The notes beneath the pieces were generated by a model, which was not told the origin of the DNA, made no database searches, and saw only the letters and a list, made by a program, of their open reading frames with translations. Below, one piece after another: positions 35,701 to 42,651 of a stretch of DNA of 43,125 nt (positions are counted from its first letter, which is position 1; the number at the start of each line of letters is the position of its first letter). The DNA comes from Geitlerinema sp. PCC 9228 (lineage in GTDB: Bacteria > Cyanobacteriota > Cyanobacteriia > Cyanobacteriales > PCC-9228). The DNA is taken from contig NZ_LNDC01000022.1 of the NCBI RefSeq assembly GCF_001870905.1, positions 255 through 43,379 on the forward strand, written 5' to 3'. The position numbers were made by a program, and so were the translations under genes.

Positions 35701-36962
35701 ACAATCCCACTACGTTGCAGCAGCTTTCCGTACAGTTGCAAACTTGGGGGATGGTGCCCTATGCCGTGCGATCGCCGCGAGATGCCTGCAAGTATTTGGA
35801 GGGGTCGGAGAGTTTTGATGTGGCGATTTGGGACGGACAAATGCCTGAAGACCGCGATCGCGACCGAGCTATGGCGCAGCTGCAGCAACAACAAGTTCCC
35901 ACCATTTTGCTAACGGATTTGTGGCAGGTTCGGGAGACGGAAACCAACAAATCTGGTTTGGTACGTGCTTGTATTAACAAACCCATCAAGCAATCTCAGT
36001 TGTATAACGTTTTGATGGAGGTGTGTGCGGGGGTTATCTCTAACGAACCGCAAGTTTATAACAATTCCGTTCCCATTAATTCCCAAATGGCGGAAATTCT
36101 GCCTTTGCGCATTTTGCTGGCGGAAGACCATCCGGTGAATTTAAAGGTGGCAGTGCAAATGTTGGGACGGTTGGGCTATCGTGTCGATACGGCGGAAAAT
36201 GGCAAGCAGGTGTTGGAATCCCTCCGGCGACAGCCCTACGATGTGGTGTTTATGGACGTACAAATGCCGCAGATGGATGGTTTGGAGGCAACGCGACGGG
36301 TGTGCGAAATTTGGTCGTCCACTTCGCGCCCTCGGATTGTGGCCATGACGGCGAATGCTATGCAGGGCGATCGCGAAGAATGTATGGCGGCGGGGATGGA
36401 TGATTATATTAGCAAACCCATTCGCATTGACGAGTTGGTACAAGCCCTGCGCCGCTGCGAACCCCGCCGCTACGAACCCTTGGTGGTCGATCGGGGGGCA
36501 CCTGCTGCTACCAGCCAGAAAACCAGCCATCCACCTCTAGCACGGTCTGCCGGCGAACTGGAAAAACTTCCCCCTGCCTCTGGCGAACCAAGCGATCGCT
36601 GGCCAACGGAAGACACGGAATCCCAGGATATGCCTCTAGATGCGGAAACTTTGCAAGCTCTCAAGGAAATTGATGCCTTGCAAGAGGTCATTGATATTTA
36701 TTTGGATAGTGCCCCGCAATTACTGCAGCGCATTCAGGAGGCCGTACGCGCGGAACAAGCAGAAGAGTTGCGCGAGGCAGCCCATTCTTTGAAATCTACT
36801 AGTGCGGCGTTGGGGGCCTTTGAACTCTCGGAAATGGCTAAAAAAATGGAAATTATGGGACGTTTTGGCAATACCACGTCTGCCAGCGGTATGTTGGGAG
36901 AAATTGAAGCGGAGTACCGACGGGTGAAAAAAGCTTTGGACGAGGAAAATAGTAACTCTTAG
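32724..36962 (+). CDS. Hybrid sensor kinase with a complete internal phosphorelay (CHASE4-HAMP-PAS-GAF-HisKA-HATPase-REC-REC-HPt)
   Basis: 1412 residues. A first membrane helix (about 7-25) is followed by a CHASE4-type periplasmic sensor with RLNTIAQDYSEWDATYQFVQ. The second membrane helix is at about 305-326, then HAMP (about 330-380), PAS (RLMAENSTDLIARQTPQGIF, about 392-505) and GAF (about 530-670). HisKA has SHELRTPMNSVIGMTSLLLD with His696, and the ATPase domain NLLSNAVKFTDSGE and YGGTGLGLAISQRLSELMGG. The first receiver keeps its acidic pair and Asp1037 (DVAIWDGQMPE). The second receiver has Asp1178 (DVVFMDVQMPQMDGLEATRR). The C-terminal HPt has AHSLKSTSAALGAFELSEM with His1354. All phosphorelay residues are present, so phosphate could run from His696 through a receiver to His1354 and on to a separate regulator. 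No such regulator is adjacent. Confidence 0.95.
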   Translation: MKLRRKTLLIVGIAILCLNAVLYAVSELHLLRNFQKLEAQYIRQDVVRALDTLSNELSRLNTIAQDYSEWDATYQFVQNPTPEYIKSNFVDSTFTYLHLNLVAILDREGNIVFQKGTAQGEARQDTTTRKKAVYQTEFVQKSGLQPYLAQKQPLRQHEALDSEIAGLVRLGDRPPLMLASRPIVTSDVTGPIAGTLLVGRYLNPEELDRLADLTQLSLTLQPYEQRRQLIPESCDTTRDIPTATNFTANPDSIPICSLPTPNPEDSDERVAGYVAIADLRDRPAWILRVDTPRFIYEQGLNSLHYFSLLLVGVGLSFGALTLSVVERFVLSPVAGLSRKVLQVAGSGNLSERVAVTGNNELDRLAETINTMLAALENSQKEQQTSEERYRLMAENSTDLIARQTPQGIFLYASPASYSLLGYESEELQGRSVYEFVHPQDWSLLSQSYSTVMEAPVTATITYRIRHKDNRYVWFETSSRTVRNPQTQEVQEIVSVSRDITERKQVEQDLRESEASIRNLYRITSSHQLTFEQQLQGLLAMGRRSFGMNVAVLSKVEGNRYEVLAAQSPHNAICEGEVFSLADTYCTETIHAKETIYFESVRLSGLPERRHPKIDVKAYIGTPVIVAEEIYGTLSFASTVGREEPFRAVDRELLQLMAQWIGGELERQQTAEDLARARDQALAATQAKSEFLATMSHELRTPMNSVIGMTSLLLDTPLTNEQQDFVSTIRSSGEALLAIINDILDFSKIECGKLDLDEQPFDLQVCVEASLDLLASKAAQKQIELAYFIDPQVPRMLVGDVTRVRQILMNLLSNAVKFTDSGEVVLSVWARSAETKPTDAAAAGGDGETAIARAADGARYVVQFAVRDTGIGIPKERMHRLFQSFSQMDASTTRKYGGTGLGLAISQRLSELMGGMMWVESGGYMYVPPRAFEQSEPVPGEGEITTCMMRSGFEHGSTFYFTIAADVSQPTPQSERHSQVQPLLTGQQALIVDDNPTTLQQLSVQLQTWGMVPYAVRSPRDACKYLEGSESFDVAIWDGQMPEDRDRDRAMAQLQQQQVPTILLTDLWQVRETETNKSGLVRACINKPIKQSQLYNVLMEVCAGVISNEPQVYNNSVPINSQMAEILPLRILLAEDHPVNLKVAVQMLGRLGYRVDTAENGKQVLESLRRQPYDVVFMDVQMPQMDGLEATRRVCEIWSSTSRPRIVAMTANAMQGDREECMAAGMDDYISKPIRIDELVQALRRCEPRRYEPLVVDRGAPAATSQKTSHPPLARSAGELEKLPPASGEPSDRWPTEDTESQDMPLDAETLQALKEIDALQEVIDIYLDSAPQLLQRIQEAVRAEQAEELREAAHSLKSTSAALGAFELSEMAKKMEIMGRFGNTTSASGMLGEIEAEYRRVKKALDEENSNS

Positions 36963-37283
36963 GAAGGTTTGTATTTAGCCTCTCAGAAACCTCCAATCCC
37001 CAGTCCAAACAGTGAAAATTACCTTTGACCTAGGGGAGGGGGGAGGAGAAAAAAATACCTGTGGGGAGGGCAGTGCCAATTTCGCATCATTCGCTGCCCA
37101 CCGTGCTGATGGTGCCTACCGCACCTCTCCTTCAGATCGTCGCAGGATAGGGATGGGGAAATTTTTGTGATGACTGGGGCTTGATTTTGGCGGAGGATTG
37201 ACCTATAATTTAAATAATGGGAATAGTGACTTTAATTTGAAAATTTCGCATATTCCCATTATCTAGAAGCATCTACTACTAAA
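36963..37283. other. Intergenic stretch, no gene seen
   Basis: Between the hybrid kinase and a diverged MITE-like copy. A weak imperfect stem follows the kinase stop (GGAAGGTTT ... AAACCTCC), without a U tract. The rest is AT-rich with short repeats such as AATGGGAATA near 37216 and its complement TATTCCCATT at 37251. Confidence 0.45.
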
Positions 37284-37455
37284 ATACCATATTTGGAAAG
37301 ATCTAAAAAAAAATTTCGTTTTTTTTAGATCGAGAATGATTTTCTGGAATTTTCCCATTCTCCTGGTAGGGGCGCTTCGCGTTGCGTCCCCAGCTTGGGA
37401 AACGCCCCTACAAAAATATCCTGATTATTTCCTGCAGATTTTTACGGGAAAGTAT
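37284..37455. mobile_element. Diverged MITE-like element, copy D, reverse orientation (about 172 bp)
   Basis: Read on the plus strand it matches the reverse complement of copies A and B: ATACCAT at 37284-37290, AATGATTTTCTGGAATTTTC, CTGGTAGGGGCGC, CGCCCCTACAAAAAT, TTATTTCCTGCAGATTTTTA, ending GGGAAAGTAT at 37446-37455. It is longer because of an inverted-repeat insertion near the left end (GATCTAAAAAA ... TTTTTTAGATC at about 37300-37330) and an altered centre. It lies 83 nt from the 3' end of the tRNA gene. Confidence 0.6.
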
Positions 37456-37538
37456 TTGCTAAGCTTTCCCCGAGAAAAACTCGATCGAAAAGAGGCAACC
37501 CCATTTGGGTTGCTTGCTAAAAATCAGATCGAGCTTAA

Positions 37539-37611
37539 TGGCTCAGGGGTGATTTGAACACCCGACACGAGGCTTATGAGTCCCCTGCTCTAACCACTGA
37601 GCTACTGAGCC
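37539..37611 (-). tRNA. tRNA with CAU anticodon, probably tRNA-Ile2 (lysidine type)
   Basis: The 73-nt sequence folds as a full cloverleaf: acceptor GGCTCAG/CTGAGCC with A73, D stem GCTC/GAGC, anticodon loop CTCATAA, T stem GGGTG/CACCC with loop TTCAAAT. The CCA end is not encoded. The anticodon CAU could mean elongator Met, initiator Met or Ile2. The segment GTGGTTAGAGCAGG and the CTCATAA loop resemble the E. coli AUA-reading tRNA-Ile2, whose C34 is modified to lysidine by TilS; initiator features (three G:C pairs at the base of the anticodon stem) are absent. The anticodon stem has a G28-U42 wobble and an A31-G39 mismatch next to the loop. Confidence 0.85.
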
Positions 37612-37800
37612 AGATGGCGTGCAAAAACCTCTTTTGCCTTTGCACCTTTGCTAGTATAACAGATTCAACTTGCGATCGCCAAGCAAATCTGGAAAAAATT
37701 TTAGGGGAAATTGCGATCGCATTCGGGGGAGGGAGACAGGGCCGTTGCGGCACCATCTCCCAACGAAACCAACATCCATAAAATACAGACAAGCGATCGC

Positions 37801-40065
37801 CTATCGGCCGCGTTTGGGAGGCAAGTACGCCAGCGGATCGACAGCTCCCTGGCCGGGGGGATGAATTTCAAAATGCAGGTGGGGACCGGTGCTGTAGCCA
37901 GTGCTGCCCATTTCTGCCACTTGTTGTCCCTGTTCCACGCGCTGGCCTTTACCCACCAGAATGCGACTGTTGTGGGCGTAAAGGGTCAAACTGCCGTCGC
38001 TGTGCTGAATTTCCACGAGATTGCCGTAGCCACCGGAGTTCCAACCTGCTTCCGTCACCACACCAGAGGCGGCCGCCACAATGGGCGTGCCAATGGGACC
38101 AGCAATATCAATACCTCGGTGCATTCTGCCCCAGCGCCAGCCGTAGCCAGAAGTAAGTACGCCTTTTGCCGGCCAAATATAGCCATTAAAGCTGGCTTCC
38201 CCTTCCGGAATCATGCGGTTGGGTTCGGGCAGGGGGGGCAGCTCCGGCGATACCATTCTCGGCGGCATCATCGGTGCGTAGTTTTCCACACCCAAAGGTG
38301 CCACGGCAACCGTTTCCGAGTCTCCAGCATTAGAGGAGCTAGCGGTTGGTGCTGTCCCTTCCTGAGCGCGATCTCTAGCAGTAAATTCGGGATTGAGGCG
38401 TTCCGTGCTAGCGGCGGGTTGGTTGCTTCCGTTGTTGCCGTCGCTATTGGACAAAATGGAAGGCAAGGTCGTCTCGCCGGTGTTGGTTGCCTCAGCAGCC
38501 AAAGAGGGAGCAGCTTCCTGCTGGGAGCGATCGCGCAGCCGCGAAATTTCGGCGCGCAATCCTTCGACGTAGGGTTGGTATTTGGAGGTCTCGTTTGTGG
38601 TGTTTGACTCTTGCGATAAACGATAGGCTATCGAACCGGTGGCTTCCAGATTGTCCACCATTTGGTTGGAGGGCATTTGTAGAGAACCGGTTTGCCTATC
38701 CACACCCACAATGGTGCTCCCCTCTGCTCCTACCAGTGGGGCTGTATCGGTTAGGGAATCGGAAAGCTGCAGGTCGGGCAAAACAGCAGCCGTGTTGCTC
38801 TGGTTGCTGTCTGGGGCAGAACCGCCGAGCAACGGAGCAATTGTGGAACCATTGGTGCCAACGTTAAATGCAATGGTAGGCTCGTTTTCCAATACCGGTT
38901 GTACCGGTTGGGGAATGGCGAGAACTTGCCCTACCTCAATTAAGTTGGGATTTTCGATCTGGTTGGCTTCGATAATCTCCGAACGGGAGACCTCGTACTG
39001 ACGCGCCAGCGAATAAATGGTATCCCCAGGGCGAACCCGATGCTTGATGGCACCTGCTGCCAGAGGATCGAGCAGTGTTTGACTGGCGAGGGTGGGTAGC
39101 TGCGGTGTTTGTTTGTCCGCTGGTTCGTTTGCTGCTGGTGGAACCAACGACCTCGATAGCGGCGGTACGTCGATGGAGGAAGAGAGGGAAGGCACTTCCG
39201 GCAGTTGGGGGGTTCCTCCGTTTTCGCCGGCAGCTTTGGTGGTGTCTGTTTCCGCTTTTTTGGTAGCACCAGCAATGGGTGGGTTGGCACCGTTGCTTTC
39301 TGGGGATGCCTTACTGCTGCTAGGAGCTGGTACCGTCGCGATCGCGCCATTTTCCCCGGTGATTTTGTCCTCAGGCGTTGCTGTTGCCCTTGACAACGGG
39401 GTATTGGTGGTTTGGGTGTGGTCTTTCCTGGTACCTGCTGCTGCGGACTGGCTGGTGCTCTCTTGCCCGGTTGCTGGCGAGGAAGCGTTTGTGGTGGCAG
39501 CTTGCCATGGTTGGAGGGAGGCGGTCTGTGTACCAAACTGCGGTGGTTGGCTGCCTTTTCCCGAAGCGACCGTACGGTTGGCTGCTTCGGGGGCGGGATT
39601 TTGCGGGTGGGGAATCTTGAGTTCCTGCCCCACATGTAGCAGCACAGTCAACTGCAGGTCGTTAGCCTCCGCGATCGCCCGAACGGGGGTTCCGTACATG
39701 CGGGCTAGAGTCCACAGGTTCTCGTTCTCTTGAACCACGTGGGTAACGAATTCCGGAGAGCTTTTGGAAACGTCGGTAGTTGCTTTTTCTGCAGCTTCGG
39801 AGGAGGTGCGCTCGTCGGTTAGGGAAGCATCCCCCAACGCCTCATCAGCGATGGGTTCGGCTGCCATCACCCTTTCCCCTTGGCGCAGGACGATGAAGCT
39901 AGAAGTGCCCATCGCAATTGCCAATCCGAGCGTAGCGGCAGAGGTTCGACTGCGAACCTTGCGATCTTTTTCCGGAAGCGCCTGTCTTGAATTATCCATC
40001 ATAGTGTCACGGCTAATTGCTTTAAAAGGAACCGGCTTGCTCCGAGGTACAAACGCACCTTTCAA
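37801..40065 (-). CDS. LysM and M23 peptidase domain protein (murein endopeptidase, NlpD/EnvC-like)
   Basis: About 754 residues. A hydrophobic segment near the N-terminus (SAATLGLAIAMGTSSFIVL) is an anchor or signal. Two LysM domains follow, at about residues 107-153 (THVVQENENLWTLARMYGTP) and about 345-390 (HRVRPGDTIYSLARQYEVS), separated by long low-complexity S/T/P/A/Q-rich linkers. The C-terminal M23 domain has GRMHRGIDIAGPIGTPIV, with zinc ligands in HxxxD, and GYSTGPHLHFEIHPPGQGAV with HLH, so it should be an active zinc metallopeptidase. It probably cuts peptidoglycan peptides in the periplasm, as at division. The start TTG 40065 is set by GGAGG at 40074-40078, 8 nt upstream, and gives MKGAFVPRSKPV. 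An in-frame ATG at 40137 precedes the ribosome binding site. Confidence 0.93.
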   Translation of the reverse strand: MKGAFVPRSKPVPFKAISRDTMMDNSRQALPEKDRKVRSRTSAATLGLAIAMGTSSFIVLRQGERVMAAEPIADEALGDASLTDERTSSEAAEKATTDVSKSSPEFVTHVVQENENLWTLARMYGTPVRAIAEANDLQLTVLLHVGQELKIPHPQNPAPEAANRTVASGKGSQPPQFGTQTASLQPWQAATTNASSPATGQESTSQSAAAGTRKDHTQTTNTPLSRATATPEDKITGENGAIATVPAPSSSKASPESNGANPPIAGATKKAETDTTKAAGENGGTPQLPEVPSLSSSIDVPPLSRSLVPPAANEPADKQTPQLPTLASQTLLDPLAAGAIKHRVRPGDTIYSLARQYEVSRSEIIEANQIENPNLIEVGQVLAIPQPVQPVLENEPTIAFNVGTNGSTIAPLLGGSAPDSNQSNTAAVLPDLQLSDSLTDTAPLVGAEGSTIVGVDRQTGSLQMPSNQMVDNLEATGSIAYRLSQESNTTNETSKYQPYVEGLRAEISRLRDRSQQEAAPSLAAEATNTGETTLPSILSNSDGNNGSNQPAASTERLNPEFTARDRAQEGTAPTASSSNAGDSETVAVAPLGVENYAPMMPPRMVSPELPPLPEPNRMIPEGEASFNGYIWPAKGVLTSGYGWRWGRMHRGIDIAGPIGTPIVAAASGVVTEAGWNSGGYGNLVEIQHSDGSLTLYAHNSRILVGKGQRVEQGQQVAEMGSTGYSTGPHLHFEIHPPGQGAVDPLAYLPPKRGR

Positions 40066-40136
40066 ACAAACGACCTCCAAACGACGAGTTGATATCCTGG
40101 TGGAGTCCACCGATCCATTAGAGTACCAAAGGTGCA

Positions 40137-40172
40137 ATGATGTAAATCACTTTAGAGGGAAATCTACATCAT
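40137..40172. promoter_or_regulatory. Inverted repeat upstream of the LysM/M23 gene
   Basis: ATGATGTA at 40137-40144 and TACATCAT at 40165-40172 form an 8-bp inverted repeat with a 20-nt spacer, about 75-105 nt upstream of the TTG start. The arms are AT-rich and could be an operator or a leader stem-loop. There is no direct evidence of function. Confidence 0.3.
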
Positions 40173-40633
40173 CGACAGGGAACTGAATATATTTACTTAG
40201 GGAAGATTACCCCGATTGGCGGATTTATACAAGTTCTTAATTAGCAAAAATTGTAGAGAAACGTTGAAAAATTTGAAATGACCCGGTCGGCAGCGAGATA
40301 TCCTGGGCATTTTTGAGGATTTTGCCCTCAAATCAACCAAATGTATGGCTTTCGCTTCTCCACGAGATACAACCCATTGAGCCAGTTCTCAATACGACTC
40401 TAGAAAACTTACAAGTTCCAAACAACCGTAAATTTACCAAAAAACAACTGCCGTTCGGGCAATTTGGCTACGTGAAAACCCACCCAGATTGCGATCGCCC
40501 CTTCTCCAGTCGTGCCCGTGCATTGAGGCAGCGTGCGGCTTTTGCCCCCAGCCCAGCCATGACCTCCCCCTCAGCGATCGCTGCGTAAGTTGCTCCAAAC
40601 AGATAGAAATTTCTTATAACCACAATCCCACCA
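40173..40633. other. Intergenic stretch with no gene seen
   Basis: This is the region between the upstream side of the LysM/M23 gene and the 3' end of trmL. A 91-codon plus-strand frame at 40313-40588 has no recognisable feature and is not called. HIP1-type sites are present. Confidence 0.5.
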
Positions 40634-41101
40634 TTATTCCCTTGGCAGCCAGCCCAACTGCCGCCTAGCCTCGAACAAACCGATGGCGACGCTAACCGAT
40701 AAATTCAAACTACGCACCTGGGGATGGTCGATGGGAATGTAGGCAGTGACATCGCAGGTTGCCAGCACCTCCGAGGACAAGCCCACCGTTTCGCTGCCAA
40801 ACAACAGCCAATCGGTGGGTTGGTAGGTCAGTTCGTGGTAAGCCATGCTGCCGCGGGTACTAAACCCAATCCAACGTCCGGATTGCTTTTGGTGGTAGGC
40901 TGCAAACGCTGCCATCGTTGGGTGGTAGTGCCACTGCAAATAAGGCCAGTAATCCAACCCAGCCCGTTTGAGAGCGCGATCGCTAATCTCGAATCCCAAT
41001 GGTCCCACCAAATGCAACACCGTTTTGCTCGCCGCACAAGTACGACCGACACTCCCCGTATTGGGAGGAATTTGTGGTTCCACCAAAACGACTTGAGGCA
41101 T
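40634..41101 (-). CDS. trmL: tRNA (cytidine/uridine-34 2'-O)-methyltransferase TrmL
   Basis: A SPOUT-class methyltransferase that 2'-O-methylates the wobble base of tRNA-Leu isoacceptors in E. coli. A 155-residue, single-domain protein with the three SPOUT motifs: PQVVLVEPQIPPNTGSVGRT at the N-terminus (motif 1), DWLLFGSETVGLS (motif 2) and IPIDHPQVRSLNLSVSVAIG (motif 3, part of the trefoil knot that binds AdoMet). Length and motif order are normal for TrmL. It follows gshA on the same strand after a 163-nt spacer that holds a strong terminator, so it is probably transcribed from its own promoter. Confidence 0.93.
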   Translation of the reverse strand: MPQVVLVEPQIPPNTGSVGRTCAASKTVLHLVGPLGFEISDRALKRAGLDYWPYLQWHYHPTMAAFAAYHQKQSGRWIGFSTRGSMAYHELTYQPTDWLLFGSETVGLSSEVLATCDVTAYIPIDHPQVRSLNLSVSVAIGLFEARRQLGWLPRE

Positions 41102-41212
41102 AGTCTCCCAAAAGCAACCTACATCCCGATGCGATCGGAATTTGCACGATCGACCATCGCCATCCTACCGCACCCACTGCCAGGGAACATCCATGATTTT
41201 TACTTATCGGCC

Positions 41213-41249
41213 AAAAAAATCAGAATATCGAGAAAATATTCTGATTTTT
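41213..41249 (-). terminator. Strong intrinsic terminator of gshA
   Basis: AAAAATCAGAATAT at 41215-41228 and its exact reverse complement at 41236-41249 form a perfect 14-bp stem with a 7-nt loop. On the minus strand it is followed by an uninterrupted U run. It lies 15 nt downstream of the gshA stop. The plus strand also ends in U residues, so it could act in both directions. Confidence 0.85.
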
Positions 41250-41264
41250 ATCCAGCAACCATCT

Positions 41265-42419
41265 TTAAGCAGCCATCATTTGGCACAGGGCATCTTCTAA
41301 GTCTCGTTCTTGCTGGTCCATTTCCTGAATTTTTTGCTGTACGACCTGCTGCAGCGACATGCCGGATTCGTACAGGCGCAGCCACTGTTGGGCTTCGTTG
41401 CCATCCTGTAAAATTTTGTTCACCGGCGACAGAAAACAATGGAAGCCTTTAGCCTTAGCAAAGGGTCGCACTTGCTGGAGCAATTCTTCAATCCACGCTT
41501 TCGCCGATAAAACCCGACCATCTTGCCAGTGGCGCAGTTGGGCATTCAAACTATCCTTAGCGACAGCCGCTTCATTTTCCCTAGTCAAAGCCACCAATTT
41601 TTCCTGCACCCGTTCTTGGGATTCCCCAACCGGAACCACCAACGGATCCAACGAGGGGTCCTCCATCAGCTGCAACAATCTAGCCTCCAACAACGCCGTA
41701 ATCCCCAACAAAGACAGCGGATCTACCAACAAATCGCAAATTCTCAACTCCAAGCGATTTAAATTGTAAGGGCGGCGATCGCCATTGGGACGCACCGAAC
41801 ACCACAAATGGCGTACGTTTTGCATGGTGCCCAACGCCAGCTGCTCCTCCGTCCAGTGAATAAAATGCTTGTGGCTGGCAAACAAAGGCACCCAATCCGG
41901 TGTTTGGGGAAACACCTGCCAGCGAGTGGAATGATACCCAGTTGCCTGTCCGTCCAAAAATGGCGAAGAAGCACTCAACGCCAAAAACAGCGGCGCTTCC
42001 ATGCGAACCAAACGCCCCGCCCGCATCAACAGTTCCGGATCGTCAATGCCAATATTGATGTGTACGCTTGCCGTTACCACCTTCGTACCGTAGGTTTGTT
42101 CGATGTAGTTATGGTAAGGATGGTTCGGGTCGGAACGATAAAAGCGATCGCTGCCCCCAGTGGACAAACTACTGCCAGGAATCAGCGTATAGTCTCCCAA
42201 ACCGTGCAAATATTCCCGTAGTTGTTGGCGGGGGCGAACCAAATCGCACAGCAAGCGTTCGTAACTGCACAAGGGAGCCGTCGTATACTCTACATTGCGG
42301 CTATCGGGTTCCCGCACGAACCGATCCAGATCCGCCACAATTTTGTGCGAAAGTCCGACAATTTCGCCCGCTGGCGTCCCCGTATACACCTCTACTTCGT
42401 AGCCCTTGGGTAGCAACAC
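41265..42419 (-). CDS. gshA: Glutamate-cysteine ligase (cyanobacterial type)
   Basis: Makes gamma-glutamylcysteine from glutamate and cysteine with ATP, the first step to glutathione; cytosolic. 384 residues. Family stretches are EVEVYTGTPAGEIVGLSHKI, REPDSRNVEYTTAPLCSYER, SSLSTGGSDRFYRSDPNHPY, TASVHINIGIDDPELLMRAG, and PYNLNRLELRICDLLVDPLS with the metal/ATP-binding acidic residues. This is the short GCS2-like cyanobacterial enzyme, unlike E. coli GshA. The C-terminus is a helical region (QQVVQQKIQEMDQQERDLED). The start is GTG 42419, with AAGGAG 6 nt upstream. Terminators flank it on both sides, so it is monocistronic. Confidence 0.93.
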   Translation of the reverse strand: MLLPKGYEVEVYTGTPAGEIVGLSHKIVADLDRFVREPDSRNVEYTTAPLCSYERLLCDLVRPRQQLREYLHGLGDYTLIPGSSLSTGGSDRFYRSDPNHPYHNYIEQTYGTKVVTASVHINIGIDDPELLMRAGRLVRMEAPLFLALSASSPFLDGQATGYHSTRWQVFPQTPDWVPLFASHKHFIHWTEEQLALGTMQNVRHLWCSVRPNGDRRPYNLNRLELRICDLLVDPLSLLGITALLEARLLQLMEDPSLDPLVVPVGESQERVQEKLVALTRENEAAVAKDSLNAQLRHWQDGRVLSAKAWIEELLQQVRPFAKAKGFHCFLSPVNKILQDGNEAQQWLRLYESGMSLQQVVQQKIQEMDQQERDLEDALCQMMAA

Positions 42420-42507
42420 GTTGGTCTCCTTCGTTGCAAATAATGCTTCGATCTTTCTCTAGTATCTCGAAAAACCATCCATAGCGGAAACTTCTCCAAG
42501 AAATCCC

Positions 42508-42525
42508 CCTGCTTCTTCAAGCAGG
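42508..42525. repeat. Small perfect hairpin in the gshA leader region
   Basis: CCTGCTT at 42508-42514 pairs with AAGCAGG at 42519-42525 around a CTTC loop. It lies between the groEL terminator and the gshA start, 90-105 nt upstream of the GTG. There is no U tract. Confidence 0.4.
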
Positions 42526-42534
42526 AGTATGCCC

Positions 42535-42574
42535 ACGAAAAAAAAACCACCTTCCGAAGCTCAGAAGGTGGTTT
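42535..42574 (-). terminator. Intrinsic terminator of groEL
   Basis: AAACCACCTTC (42544-42554) and GAAGGTGGTTT (42564-42574) form an 11-bp stem with a 9-nt loop. On the minus strand it is followed by a run of nine U (complement of 42538-42546). It lies 78 nt after the groEL stop. Confidence 0.9.
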
Positions 42575-42651
42575 GGTAATATTCTATACAGCGCTGTTCG
42601 TTACGCTAGAGCGAGCATCACCCAATCCAAACAAAACTGAAATCTAGCCAA

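Noticed and set aside
37336-37557. 73-codon frame overlapping the MITE-like copy and the tRNA
   Set aside because: It reads through repeat sequence and the tRNA gene, so it cannot be a real gene.
40313-40588. 91-codon plus-strand frame between the LysM/M23 gene and trmL
   Set aside because: The composition looks random, it contains HIP1-type sequence, and no homologous motif is visible.
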